A DNA stretch of 64,000 bases from Tagaea sp965279565 (GTDB taxonomy: Bacteria; Pseudomonadota; Alphaproteobacteria; CACIAM-22H2), in NCBI GenBank assembly GCA_965279565.1, contig OZ257249.1, positions 2,232,001 through 2,296,000 on the forward strand, given 5' to 3'. Within the stretch, counting starts at the first letter, position 1, and every line of letters begins with the position of its first letter. Below are positions 23,948 to 32,441 of this stretch, one piece after another. Position numbers and translations under genes: made by a program. The notes under the pieces are model-generated. The model worked only from the letters and a program-made list of their open reading frames with translations, was not told the origin of the DNA and did no database searches.

Positions 23948-24997
23948 ATGCTCGTCGATCTGGCACTCAGCTTCGCGACCCCGCACGGCCGCGATCCGCA
24001 GCCCGCCTTCGAAGATTCGTTCGCGCTCGCCCGCCAGGCGGACAAGTCCGACTTCGCGGGCGTCTGGGTGGCCGAGAACCATTTCCAGGGCGACCATTCG
24101 AAGGCCGCAAGCCCCGAGATGCTGCTCGCCGCCCTCGCGCGCGAGACGCGCAACCTGCAGCTCGGCTTCGGCGTGTTCCCCATGCCCGTGCGCGATCCGC
24201 TGCGCGTGGCCGAGATCCTCGCCACGCTCGACCTGCTGTCGAACGGCCGTGCGATGTGGTGCATCGGGCGCGGCCTGGCGCCGGCCGAACTCGCCGGCTT
24301 CGGCGTTCCCTACGAGGGCGGCCGGGCGCGCATGCTCGAAGGGCTGGGCGAACTGCGCAACATCGTCATGCGCGGCGAGGTCGAGCGCGACGGCGTGCGC
24401 GAGCCGGTCAATCCTTCTCCCAACGCGCGCCTCGTGCGCGGCTGGATGGCGTGCATCAGCGCGCCGACCTTCGATCTCGCCGCCGATCTTGGCATGGACG
24501 CGCAGTGCGGCCCCTACGAGCCCTGGCCGATCGCCGCCCAGAACCTCGCGCGCTATCGCCAGCGCTATCCGCAGGGCCAGACGGCCTTCACGCTGGGGGC
24601 CTTCGTCCACGAGGACCGTACCGAGGCCCGCCGGCTCGCCGGTCCCGGCCTCGCCTGGGCCTACCGCCACATCCTCGACGGATCGGGGCCTGTCCTGAAG
24701 GCGCAGATCGAGACGAACGAGGCGCTCGCCGCGTTCCGCTGGATGGTGCCGCTGATCGACCGGCCGGTCTCGCTGCCGGCCCTCGAAGCGCTCGGGCTCG
24801 CGATCGTCGGCACACCCGACGATCTCGTTCGCCATCTCGAGAAGCTCGCCGCCGCCGGCCTCACGCGCGTTTCGCTGACGCTGGGGGCGGGCGACGTGGC
24901 GCGCGACGCCCTGCTCGCGTCGTGCGAACTGATCGGTGCCAAGGTCCTGCCGCGCATCGCCGAGCCGCGCGTGGTGACCGAGAAGCTGCTCGCCTGA
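23948..24997 (+). CDS. luciferase-like (LLM) flavin-dependent oxidoreductase
   Basis: This 349-residue protein follows the bacterial luciferase TIM-barrel pattern: WVAENHFQGDHSKAASPEMLLAAL, LGFGVFPMPVRDPLRVAEILATLDLLSNGR and GRGLAPAELAGFG. Such enzymes use reduced flavin to oxygenate sulfonates, amines, aldehydes or aromatic side chains. The context is the sulfur genes fccB/cytochrome (divergent) and later yedE/tusA, so an organosulfur substrate is possible but not shown. No flavin reductase is adjacent. Confidence 0.85.
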   Translation: MLVDLALSFATPHGRDPQPAFEDSFALARQADKSDFAGVWVAENHFQGDHSKAASPEMLLAALARETRNLQLGFGVFPMPVRDPLRVAEILATLDLLSNGRAMWCIGRGLAPAELAGFGVPYEGGRARMLEGLGELRNIVMRGEVERDGVREPVNPSPNARLVRGWMACISAPTFDLAADLGMDAQCGPYEPWPIAAQNLARYRQRYPQGQTAFTLGAFVHEDRTEARRLAGPGLAWAYRHILDGSGPVLKAQIETNEALAAFRWMVPLIDRPVSLPALEALGLAIVGTPDDLVRHLEKLAAAGLTRVSLTLGAGDVARDALLASCELIGAKVLPRIAEPRVVTEKLLA

Positions 24998-25043
24998 GCT
25001 TCAAGCGGTTGTTCCGGCTGGAAAATCCGTAATTTTCGGGCGC

Positions 25044-25057
25044 TTGATCCAGATCAA
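25044..25057. promoter_or_regulatory. perfect FNR/Anr/FixK-type box
   Basis: TTGATCCAGATCAA matches the TTGAT-N4-ATCAA consensus of FNR-family oxygen or redox regulators at every position. Its centre is about 60 bp before the ATG of the small ORF at 25110, suitable for an activator site about 41.5 bp before a transcription start near 25092. It is the only such box I found by eye in the window. Confidence 0.75.
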
Positions 25058-25109
25058 GGATTCCTTCATCCGGATGCACGATGCTGGCAATCGTCGAAGG
25101 AGCCCCCCG

Positions 25110-25298
25110 ATGAGTTGCCCCCGCACCTGCCTCAACGACGAGACCGGCACCGAGAAATCGGCGTGCAATACGTCGTGCTCGAAGGTCGAGCGCATGATCC
25201 ACGATATCCTGCGGCCGAACGCGGTTTCCGTCGGCCTCATCGCCGCGCAGGCGCAGATGCTGGCGTCCCTCGGGTCGCCGGCAATGCCGCGCCTGTAG
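25110..25298 (+). CDS. small cysteine-rich protein behind an FNR box (unknown function)
   Basis: The ORF encodes 62 residues, starting MSCPRTCLNDETGTEKSAC, with four cysteines in two CxxxC pairs (residues 3, 7, 19, 23) and a hydrophobic C-terminal half (VSVGLIAAQAQMLASLG). GAAGGAG lies 7 bases before the ATG. I do not recognise the family. The cysteine pairs could bind a metal or Fe-S cluster, and the FNR box upstream suggests expression at low oxygen. The frame extends 22 codons further upstream but that part would overlap the FNR box. It could be a chance ORF, but start signal, promoter element and composition agree. Confidence 0.5.
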   Translation: MSCPRTCLNDETGTEKSACNTSCSKVERMIHDILRPNAVSVGLIAAQAQMLASLGSPAMPRL

Positions 25299-25382
25299 CC
25301 TTCCCGAGCCCCGCCGCGTTGACGGCGGGCAGGCCGGGCTGGCAGTCTCCGCCGGACAAGAAATCGCAACGGGGAGATTCCG

Positions 25383-26405
25383 ATGATCGGTCCATTCGCG
25401 CGGCTCGGCGCCGCCGCCATTCTGGCATTCGCCGCACTTCCCGCGTCCGCGCAGGCACCCGTACCGGTCAAGTTCGCGCTCGACTGGGCGCTGCAGGGCA
25501 ACCATGCCGTCTTCTCGATGGCCGTCGACAAGGGCCACTTCACGCGCGAAGGGCTCGCGGTCTCGATGGATCGCGGCTTCGGGTCGGGCGACACGGTCAC
25601 CAAGGTCGCCTCGGGTGCCTACGACATCGGCTATGCCGACCTCAACACCGTCATCCCGTTCAATGCCAACCCGGCGAACGCGAACAAGATCACCGGCGTG
25701 CTGCTGGTGATGGACCAGTCTCTGGCTGCCGTGATCCTGCGCAAGGGAACGGTCGCGAACCCCAAGGGTCTCGAAGGCAAGAAGCTGGCCGCACCCGAGG
25801 CCGACGCCGGCCGCATGCTGTTCCCGGCCTTCGCGAAGGCCCAGGGCATCGATGCGGGCAAGATCGTCTGGCAGACCGTCACGCCGCAGCTGCGCGAGAC
25901 GCTGCTGGTCCAGAAGCAGGTCGACGGCGTGACCGGCTTCATCTCGACCAGCGTTTTCAACATCAAGATGGCCGGCGTGCCCACGTCGGACCTGATGGTC
26001 TACCGCTACAACGAATACGGCGTGGACCTGCTGGGCTCGGCGCTGATCGTCAGCCAGTCTTTCGCCGAGAAGAACCCGGAACTGGTGCGCAAGTTCGTGC
26101 GCGCGTCGATCGCCGGTATTCGCGACGCGCTCGCCGATCCGAAGGCCGGCATGGCCCAGCTCAAGCAGCGCGACCCGCTGTTCAACGAGGCGATCGAGCT
26201 CGAACGCTTCGAGATGGTCCGCGACCTGACGATGCTGACCGACAACGTGAAACGCAACGGCCTGTCGTCGGTTCCCGCCGACCGCCTGGCGAAGTCGGTC
26301 GATACGGTGGCGCAGGCCTACAATCTGGGTGGCAAGGTCAATCCGCAGGACGTCTATACCGACAAGTTCCTGCCGCCGGTCGCCGAGCGGCGTGTGGTCC
26401 GCTAG
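25383..26405 (+). CDS. orphan ABC substrate-binding protein (NMT1/THI5/SsuA-like)
   Basis: The 340-residue product has a Sec signal peptide ending ASAQA. The fold pattern is that of nitrate/sulfonate/pyrimidine binding proteins: VKFALDWALQGNHAVFSMAVDKGHF, AYDIGYADLNTVIPF, and GTVANPKGLEGKKLAAPEADAGR. GGGGAG precedes the ATG. No permease or ATPase gene is adjacent, so it either shares a transporter encoded elsewhere or is an orphan. Ligands of the family include hydroxymethylpyrimidine, sulfonates and phthalates; the neighbouring sulfur genes make a sulfonate possible. Confidence 0.87.
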   Translation: MIGPFARLGAAAILAFAALPASAQAPVPVKFALDWALQGNHAVFSMAVDKGHFTREGLAVSMDRGFGSGDTVTKVASGAYDIGYADLNTVIPFNANPANANKITGVLLVMDQSLAAVILRKGTVANPKGLEGKKLAAPEADAGRMLFPAFAKAQGIDAGKIVWQTVTPQLRETLLVQKQVDGVTGFISTSVFNIKMAGVPTSDLMVYRYNEYGVDLLGSALIVSQSFAEKNPELVRKFVRASIAGIRDALADPKAGMAQLKQRDPLFNEAIELERFEMVRDLTMLTDNVKRNGLSSVPADRLAKSVDTVAQAYNLGGKVNPQDVYTDKFLPPVAERRVVR

Positions 26406-26797
26406 CCGGCTGCCGCGAACCACGCGGCGATCGAGCGCTTGTAACCCTCGGGCATGGCGAGCTCGGCGATCTCGCCGGGCGCGAACAGCCCGAGGGCCTT
26501 GTGCTCGTGGCTGAGGCGCGGGATCGCACCTGCGAGCGGCGCGCAGGCATAGGTGACGATCAGCACCTCGCCCGCACCCTTTATGTCGTAGAGCCAGCTG
26601 TCGAGGATGCGCATCACGCGCACCGCAAGGCCGAGCTCCTCGTCGATCTCGCGCACGCAGGCGGCGACGGGATCCTCGCCTGCCTCCAGCCGTCCGCCGG
26701 GCAGTTCCCACTCGTCGCGTTCGTTGCGCAGCAGACAGAATTTCCCGTCGATCGCGACCACGCCCTTGACCGAGACGGGGAAGCGGGGCGGGCTCAT
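26402..26797 (-). CDS. Nudix hydrolase
   Basis: The 131-residue protein contains an intact Nudix box: GRLEAGE, seven residues, then REIDEELGL, with all consensus Glu ligands for Mg. It hydrolyses a nucleoside diphosphate linked to another group. The ATG overlaps the stop of the yedE-like gene (ATGA), so it is translated with the transporter, an unusual pairing. The last 4 bp overlap the convergent binding-protein gene. Confidence 0.9.
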   Translation of the reverse strand: MSPPRFPVSVKGVVAIDGKFCLLRNERDEWELPGGRLEAGEDPVAACVREIDEELGLAVRVMRILDSWLYDIKGAGEVLIVTYACAPLAGAIPRLSHEHKALGLFAPGEIAELAMPEGYKRSIAAWFAAAG

Positions 26798-27894
26798 GCG
26801 CGCGCGACGAGCGCCTTCAGGGCACCGGCAAGCGTGCCTTCCTCGAGATAGCGCAGCCCGAAGAGGCCGCCCGCGAGGATCGACACGAGCGCGATCAGCG
26901 AACCCGCCGCCAGCGTCGACATGCCGGTGATCCCCTGGCCGATCGTGCAGCCCAGCGCCATCACGCCGCCGGTCCCCATCAGGGCGGCACCTGCGAGGTG
27001 GCGCAGCATGTCGTTCGCGTCGGTGAAGCTTTCCACGCGGAACTCGTCCGACGCCTTCGCGGCACCGAACGCGCCCACGATCACGCCCAGCACGGCCGCG
27101 ATACCGAAGCCGATCTTCGAGCCGGTCCATGTCATCGCGTAGACCAGCGCTTCGCCGATGGGTGCCACGAACGTGAAGGAAGCGACCTGCGTGGGCTCGA
27201 AATCGTCGTCGCCGACGATGCCGGTGATCGCCCAGCCGGCCGTGACCAGCAGGCCGACGACGATGCCGGCCGCGATATCGCGCGGGCTCGCGCGGAACGC
27301 GGCATCCTTGAAGCAGTAGAAGGCGAGTGCGAGGACGGCCGCCGCGGCGAGGGCCGCCCGCGCGAGGCCGGGCGCGATTCCGGCCTTCGCGGCGAACTCG
27401 GGCAGGCCCTGCGTGGCCATGCCGAGCTTGCGCAGATCGGAAGCGAACGGCTCGATCGCCGCCACGCGCAGGGCACCGGTCAGGCCGCGCAGCGTCATGT
27501 AGGCGAAGAGGCCGAGGATCAGGAACACGAAGAGGCTTTTGAGATTGCCCGCCCCCAGCCGCACGAGCGTGCGGTTGCCGCAGCCGCCGGCGAGCGTCAT
27601 GCCGAAGCCGAACATCAGCCCGCCGACGATGGCGCCCAGCCAGCCCAGCGTCGGGGCGAGATAGATCGACTTGCCGAGATCGACGAGGCCCGCCGCTTGC
27701 AGCGTCTGGCTGCCGGCGATTGCCACGGCGATGGCGAGCAGCCATGCCCGCATCCGGTTGTAGCTGCCGAGAAACACGATGTCGGACAGCGCGCCCATCG
27801 TGCAGAAATTCGTGCGCTGGGCGACGGCGCCGAAGACGATGCCGGCGGCGAACGCCCACAGCGCCACGGTCTGGTGGATGGCGAGTTCCTGCAT
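26794..27894 (-). CDS. YeeE/YedE family thiosulfate/sulfur transporter (TsuA-like)
   Basis: This 366-residue membrane protein has two related halves with many helices and the conserved cysteine segments of this family: RTNFCTMGALSD, LAGGCGNRTLVRLGAGN and MALGCTIGQGITG. Homologues import thiosulfate through a cysteine relay. It is divergent from a tusA gene with a 73-bp gap, the typical partnership for moving sulfane sulfur into the cytoplasm. It probably supplies sulfur for assimilation or oxidation along with the FccB-type enzyme. Confidence 0.9.
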   Translation of the reverse strand: MQELAIHQTVALWAFAAGIVFGAVAQRTNFCTMGALSDIVFLGSYNRMRAWLLAIAVAIAGSQTLQAAGLVDLGKSIYLAPTLGWLGAIVGGLMFGFGMTLAGGCGNRTLVRLGAGNLKSLFVFLILGLFAYMTLRGLTGALRVAAIEPFASDLRKLGMATQGLPEFAAKAGIAPGLARAALAAAAVLALAFYCFKDAAFRASPRDIAAGIVVGLLVTAGWAITGIVGDDDFEPTQVASFTFVAPIGEALVYAMTWTGSKIGFGIAAVLGVIVGAFGAAKASDEFRVESFTDANDMLRHLAGAALMGTGGVMALGCTIGQGITGMSTLAAGSLIALVSILAGGLFGLRYLEEGTLAGALKALVARA

Positions 27895-27967
27895 GGCAGG
27901 AATGTACCGCTTGCCCGGATTGCGCGACAACCCGTAAGGTTCGCCACCATTGGATGGGAAGCCCGCG

Positions 27968-28195
27968 ATGAGCGTCACGACCCTCGACGTCAAGGGACTG
28001 AACTGCCCGCTGCCGGTGCTGCGCGCCAAGAAGGCGATGGGCGGCGTTCCGGCCGGCGGCACGCTGCGCGTGCTGGCGACCGATCCGGGTGCCGTGCGCG
28101 ATTTCGAAGCGTTCGTGCGCGCGACCGACGCGACGATGCTGAGTTCGACCGAAGCCGACGGCGTGTTCGTCTTCGAGATCCGCAAGGCCGGATAG
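27968..28195 (+). CDS. tusA: TusA family sulfurtransferase
   Basis: This 75-residue protein has the TusA active site GLNCPLPVLRAKKAM (CPxP motif) near residue 13 and the SirA/TusA fold pattern ending FVFEI. It accepts and passes on a persulfide on its cysteine. The ATG at 27968 is chosen because GGGAAG precedes it; a TTG six codons upstream is less likely. It is divergent from the YeeE/YedE-type transporter, from which it likely receives sulfur. Confidence 0.92.
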   Translation: MSVTTLDVKGLNCPLPVLRAKKAMGGVPAGGTLRVLATDPGAVRDFEAFVRATDATMLSSTEADGVFVFEIRKAG

Positions 28196-28206
28196 GCCTT
28201 CCTCCG

Positions 28207-29115
28207 ATGACCGAACAAGGTGCCCGCAAGGAAGGCCTCTGGCTGCTGTTCCTGCTCGCCGTCTTCTGGGGTGCCAACTGGCCGGCGATGAAGGTCGCGG
28301 TCGTCGAGCTGGCGCCGTGGACCTTCCGCGTCGTGTGCGTCTATATCGGGGCGGCGGGCCTGTTCGCGATCGCGGCGATGCGTGGCATCCCGCTGGGCCT
28401 GCCGCGCGGACGCGAGTTCGTCTTCGCGGGTACGGCGATCCTCAACGTCGCGATCTGGCAGGTCACATCGGCCTACGGGCTGCAGCTGATGTCGGCCGGG
28501 CGCGCGGTGCTTGTCGCCTTCACGATGCCGCTATGGGCGGCGGTGTTCGGCGCCATTTTCGTGCGCGAAAAGTTCACGCCGCGCAAGTCGCTCGCCCTGC
28601 TGTTCGGTCTTGCCGGCCTCTTCCTGCTGGCGCTGCCGGCGGGTGGCGCGCTCGTCGACTCGCTCGCCGGCCTTGGCCTGATGCTGTCGGCGGCAATCGC
28701 GTGGGGTGCCGGCACCGTGGCGCTGAAGGCGCAGCGCTTCGCGATGTCGGCGGTGTCGCTGACGGCCTGGCAGCTCGCCATCGCCGGGGTGCCGCTGATC
28801 GCCGGCATGGTCCAGTTCGAGGTGTTCGGGCCGCCGGGTTCGATCCTGCTGACGGGCGGCTTCACGGCGATCGGCTTCGCCGGCGCCGCCTATGCGGCGA
28901 CGGTACCGATGATCTTCTGCCACTGGGCCTGGTTCCGTACGCTGGAAATCCTGCCCGCGTCGGTCGCGTCGATCGGCACGCTGGCGGTTCCCGTCGTCGG
29001 CGTGCTGTCGTCGGCGCTGCTGCTGGGCGAGGCGCTCGGCTGGGCGGAACTGCTGGCGATGGTCTGCGTCGTCGCGGCACTGGCGCTCGCACTGCTGGCA
29101 CCGGCGAAAACCTAG
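28207..29115 (+). CDS. EamA/DMT family transporter
   Basis: The 302-residue protein has about ten hydrophobic helices in two EamA repeats, beginning LWLLFLLAVFWGANWPAMKVAV. The second half includes WFRTLEILPASVASIGTLAVPVVGVLSSALLLGE, a common EamA ending. Members export amino acids, nucleosides or other metabolites; the substrate is unknown. It begins 11 bp after tusA in the same direction and may be co-transcribed. Its end overlaps the convergent dedA-like gene by 4 bp. Confidence 0.88.
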   Translation: MTEQGARKEGLWLLFLLAVFWGANWPAMKVAVVELAPWTFRVVCVYIGAAGLFAIAAMRGIPLGLPRGREFVFAGTAILNVAIWQVTSAYGLQLMSAGRAVLVAFTMPLWAAVFGAIFVREKFTPRKSLALLFGLAGLFLLALPAGGALVDSLAGLGLMLSAAIAWGAGTVALKAQRFAMSAVSLTAWQLAIAGVPLIAGMVQFEVFGPPGSILLTGGFTAIGFAGAAYAATVPMIFCHWAWFRTLEILPASVASIGTLAVPVVGVLSSALLLGEALGWAELLAMVCVVAALALALLAPAKT

Positions 29116-29750
29116 TCGGCCGCGAGCTTGTCCTTCGGCGCCTCTGCGACGGCGCGCGCGGCGGCCTTCTTCGACTGCCGACGATGCACGAAATAGACGA
29201 TCGACCCCGAGACCGCGAACACGCCGAGCATGATGTAGAGGAAATTGTTCGCGATATCGCCCATCGCCGCCTCGAGCGCGTGGCCGAACATGTAGCCGAA
29301 GCCCGCGAACGACAGCGCCCAGACGAACGCCGCGATGAAGTTCAGCACCGCGAAGCGCAGCGGATGCACGCGCGCCATGCCCATCGCGAACGAGGCGAAG
29401 TTGCGCACGCCGTAGATGAAGCGGAACGACAGGATGAACCACGTGTCGTAGCGCTTGAGCATCTCGAGCGCGCCGTCCACGCCGCCGCGCCAGTGCGGGC
29501 GCTTCTCGAGGATGCGCGTGCCGTAGCGCCGCCCCAGCCAGAACCACATCTGGTCGCCCGAGAAGCTGCCGAACCACGCCACCAGCAGCAGGCTCCAGAA
29601 ATGCAGCGTGCCCTGCTGGGCGGCGGCACCCGCGAAGATCACGAAGGTCTCGCCCTCGAAGAACGTCCACAGGAACATGACGGCGTAGACGAGGGTGCCG
29701 TATTCAGCGACCAGACGCTGGATGTCGTTCGAAAATTCCAAGAAACCCAT
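29112..29750 (-). CDS. DedA family membrane protein
   Basis: The 212-residue protein has the DedA/SNARE-associated pattern: FFEGETFVIFAGAAAQQG near the N-terminus, GDQMWFWLGRRYGTRILEKRP, and FRFIYGVRNFASFAMGMARV with the conserved Arg residues. DedA proteins act as lipid (undecaprenyl-phosphate or phosphatidylethanolamine) flippases or affect membrane potential. The C-terminus is a charged Lys/Ala-rich cytosolic tail. Confidence 0.88.
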   Translation of the reverse strand: MGFLEFSNDIQRLVAEYGTLVYAVMFLWTFFEGETFVIFAGAAAQQGTLHFWSLLLVAWFGSFSGDQMWFWLGRRYGTRILEKRPHWRGGVDGALEMLKRYDTWFILSFRFIYGVRNFASFAMGMARVHPLRFAVLNFIAAFVWALSFAGFGYMFGHALEAAMGDIANNFLYIMLGVFAVSGSIVYFVHRRQSKKAAARAVAEAPKDKLAAD

Positions 29751-29857
29751 CCCGCCCGGATTGTGGTATCGTGATCGCAGTCCTAAATCGGTCGCGACGT
29801 TACCACGTTCCCGGACCGGCGGAAGGGGTTCCGGCCATGACGTTTTGGAGATCGACG

Positions 29858-30097
29858 ATGATGCTGCGCGCAGCTTTCGCGGTTCTGGCGCTGGCGTTCG
29901 GTGCCGTACCGGCCCTTGCCGAGGACCCGCGCCCGAACAGTTCGCCCCCCAAGGTCAACAAGGACGCCGACAACATCAACGCGTCCAATCCGCGCGTGTT
30001 CCATGCCGGCCCGGGCAAGCCGCTGCAGGGCACGGTCTGGACGCCGCCGTCGGCGGCGGCTGCTGCGAAAAAGGACGACAAGGGCGCCGCCAAGTAG
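29858..30097 (+). CDS. small secreted protein of unknown function
   Basis: The ORF encodes 79 residues: a clear Sec signal peptide (MLRAAFAVLALAFGAVPALA) and a short, Pro/Asn/Lys-rich mature part ending in AAKKDDKGAAK. GGAG lies 8 bases before the ATG at 29858. A second ATG follows directly and a start at 29837 is also possible. I do not recognise the family. The low-complexity Ala-Lys tail is typical of small periplasmic proteins of high-GC alphaproteobacteria. Confidence 0.6.
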   Translation: MMLRAAFAVLALAFGAVPALAEDPRPNSSPPKVNKDADNINASNPRVFHAGPGKPLQGTVWTPPSAAAAAKKDDKGAAK

Positions 30098-30109
30098 GCG
30101 GCCGCCGCG

Positions 30110-30505
30110 TCAGGGGGCCGGCTTGGCCGTGATCTCGGTGCACTCGGTCGCGCCACCGAGCGTGCGGATGCAGCGATAGCGCGCATTCGGATCAGGTTTC
30201 GCCGGCTGCTCGCCATTGAACCGTTCGATCTGGTCGCAGACGAGCGCGCGGTCGCCGGTCATGTACATGCCTTCGCAGCGCCCGGGCAGGAAATTCGGGC
30301 CGAGCAGGATAGCGGCGCCGTAGATGCCGGTGCCGACATGGCGCGTGTACGGATCGGTGAAGGTCTTGATCTTGGTCGGAACGTCGCTGAACGGCGGGCT
30401 ACCCTGCATGTCGGGCAGGTGGCTCGGGTCCGAGCAGGCGGCGAGCCCCATGCCCAGAAGGAGCACGGCGGCGGCGGTCCGGAGGCGGGGAGATATCCTG
30501 AACAT
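30110..30505 (-). CDS. hypothetical lipoprotein
   Basis: The 131-residue product starts MFRISPRLRTAAAVLLLGMGLAAC. The LAAC lipobox gives an acylated Cys near residue 24. The mature part has four more Cys (GRCEGMY, LVCDQIE, YRCIRTL, TECTEIT), probably two disulfides. No family is recognised. The frame extends 16 codons upstream, but the lipoprotein signal fits the start used here. It ends convergent to the small secreted protein gene, 12 bp away. Confidence 0.7.
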   Translation of the reverse strand: MFRISPRLRTAAAVLLLGMGLAACSDPSHLPDMQGSPPFSDVPTKIKTFTDPYTRHVGTGIYGAAILLGPNFLPGRCEGMYMTGDRALVCDQIERFNGEQPAKPDPNARYRCIRTLGGATECTEITAKPAP

Positions 30506-30556
30506 ATCTAAAATTTGAACCAAATTAATTAAGAAATCGTGAATCGGCCGCAAGAT

Positions 30557-31336
30557 TCAGCCGTTCGCCTTGTAGAGCGCCAACTCATGGAAAAAGCTGT
30601 CGAAAGCGGCCTCGGGTGTCAGGCCGGTCGCGGCCTCGAAGCGCGTGGCGGCCTCGGGCGACAGTTTCCGGACCGGGGCGAACAGGTTGTCGAACACGGT
30701 CAGGAAGTCCGCCTTCGTGAACTGGGCGATCTCGAGCCCGTCGCCGATCTGCACGTACTTGTTGGGGGCGAGGCTGATCGACGTCTGCTTGTGCTGCATG
30801 ATCCGGAAGAGCCATTCGCGGCGCGTGTCGAAGCGCTTGAAGGCGCGCGCGATCTTGACGAGCACCTGCCAGAAGATCGCCTGCGCGCGCGGGTCGGCAT
30901 AGAACTCGTCCCAGCCGAATGCGGCGCCCATGCGCTCGCGCAGTTCGTCCACCACGACGTTGCACTGCGCGTTCCATTCGTCCTCCTCGTCGCCGACGAG
31001 CGAATGAATGAAAAAGAAGAAGTTGTGCAGCATGCCGCGGTCGAGCTGCTGGGACTGGAAGAAGTCCGACAGCGGATGGACCATGAGGCGGCCGAACGAG
31101 TTCGTCCGCCGGTTGACCTGCTGGGCGTCGACGATCGTGCTGACGATCTGCGAGAAGACCGCGCGGTAGAAATTGTCCATCTCGCCGGACACCTTCATCG
31201 CCTCGGCGATGCGCGAAACTTCCTCGGCGCCGATATTGCCGCCGCGAAGCTCGACCTCCGCCTCCACCGTCTTGACGAAGGCGTCGAGCATCGTGACGAC
31301 GGCATGCCGGATCTGGAGCGGGCCTTTTGCGAACAT
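30557..31336 (-). CDS. conserved hypothetical protein
   Basis: This 259-residue, soluble, mostly helical protein starts MFAKGPLQIRHAVVTMLDAF. It contains FGRLMVHPLSDFFQSQQLDRG, a Phe-rich HNFFFFIHSLVGDEEDEW and HKQTSISLAPNKYVQIGDG. No signal peptide or membrane helix is seen, and I recognise no domain. The start is the ATG nearest the beginning of the conserved-looking part; the frame stays open 36 codons upstream. It is divergent from the epimerase gene at 31461. Confidence 0.7.
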   Translation of the reverse strand: MFAKGPLQIRHAVVTMLDAFVKTVEAEVELRGGNIGAEEVSRIAEAMKVSGEMDNFYRAVFSQIVSTIVDAQQVNRRTNSFGRLMVHPLSDFFQSQQLDRGMLHNFFFFIHSLVGDEEDEWNAQCNVVVDELRERMGAAFGWDEFYADPRAQAIFWQVLVKIARAFKRFDTRREWLFRIMQHKQTSISLAPNKYVQIGDGLEIAQFTKADFLTVFDNLFAPVRKLSPEAATRFEAATGLTPEAAFDSFFHELALYKANG

Positions 31337-31460
31337 GGCGGGCGCGACTGTAGCTGGTGCCGGGCCGGTTGGGAATCCTTCCGGCGCCGCAATCTTGGCG
31401 GTGGTGCTAATCTTGCGGCCGGCTGCTAGGCTCGCCGGAACCAAGGAAGAGGAATCGGGG

Positions 31461-32426
31461 TTGTCGAACGACGCGTCGCTCTATGCCGGCAAGACGATCC
31501 TGGTGACGGGTGCGACCGGCCTCTATGGCCGCACGCTGGTGCCGCGGCTGATCGCGCTGGGGGCGCGCGTGCGCACCGTTTCGACCCGGCCGGCACCCGC
31601 GGATTTTCCCGGCGGAGTCGAGCATCTGGCCGGCGACCTGACCGACCGGCATTTTGCCGACCGGGCCGCCGCGGGTGCCGACGGGATGTTCCATCTCGCC
31701 GGGCGGCGCGGCTCGATCGCCATCCAGATCGCGCGCGCGGCGACGATGCTGGGCGAGAACACGCTAATCTGCATGAACATGCTGGAAGCCGCGCGCCGCG
31801 CGAAGATCGCGCGCATCGTCTATGCCAGCACCGTCTCGGTCTATCCGCCGATGGAGGTCTATCGCGAGGACCTGACCTGGTCGGCCAACCCGCATCCGGC
31901 CAACGAATACGTCGCGTGGGCCAAGCGGATCGTCGAGAAACTGATCGAGGCGTACCGGATCGAGTACGGCATGGCGAACATCGCCGTCGTACGGCCGGTC
32001 AACACGTTCGGGCCCCACGACGACTTCGATCCGAAAACCGCACTGGTGGTGCCCGCGCTCATCTCGCGCGTGCTGTCGGGCGAGAATCCGCTGACGGTCT
32101 GGGGCGACGGCACCGCCGTGCGCGACTTCCTCTATGTCGAGGACGCGGTCGACGGGCTGCTTGCGGCCTACGAGCGCGGGCTGGGGGCAGGGCCGGTCAA
32201 TCTCGGCAGCGGGCGCGGCTTCGCGGTGCGCGAGGTCGTCGCGAGCGTGCTGGCCCATTCGGGCCTGTCGCCGGAGGTGCGCTGGGACGCGAGCAAGCCG
32301 GCGGGCGAGGCGCGCAAGGTCGCCGACACGACGCGCGCGCGCGAGATCCTCGGCTTCGCGCCGCGCGTGGGCCTCGACGAAGGGATCCGGCGCACGATCG
32401 CGTGGTATCGCGCGGCCCGGAAATAG
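31461..32426 (+). CDS. NAD-dependent epimerase/dehydratase
   Basis: The 321-residue extended SDR has TGATGLYGRTL at the cofactor loop, the catalytic Tyr-Lys in ANEYVAWAKRIVEK with YASTVSVYPP as the Ser region, and RPVNTFGPHDDF and AVRDFLYVEDAVDG, standard for nucleotide-sugar epimerases and GDP-fucose-synthase-like enzymes. The start is TTG at 31461 behind GGAAGAGGA; no ATG is better placed. It stands alone among unrelated genes, so its sugar substrate is unknown. Confidence 0.85.
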   Translation: MSNDASLYAGKTILVTGATGLYGRTLVPRLIALGARVRTVSTRPAPADFPGGVEHLAGDLTDRHFADRAAAGADGMFHLAGRRGSIAIQIARAATMLGENTLICMNMLEAARRAKIARIVYASTVSVYPPMEVYREDLTWSANPHPANEYVAWAKRIVEKLIEAYRIEYGMANIAVVRPVNTFGPHDDFDPKTALVVPALISRVLSGENPLTVWGDGTAVRDFLYVEDAVDGLLAAYERGLGAGPVNLGSGRGFAVREVVASVLAHSGLSPEVRWDASKPAGEARKVADTTRAREILGFAPRVGLDEGIRRTIAWYRAARK

Positions 32427-32441
32427 TCCGGTCGCGGGCGT

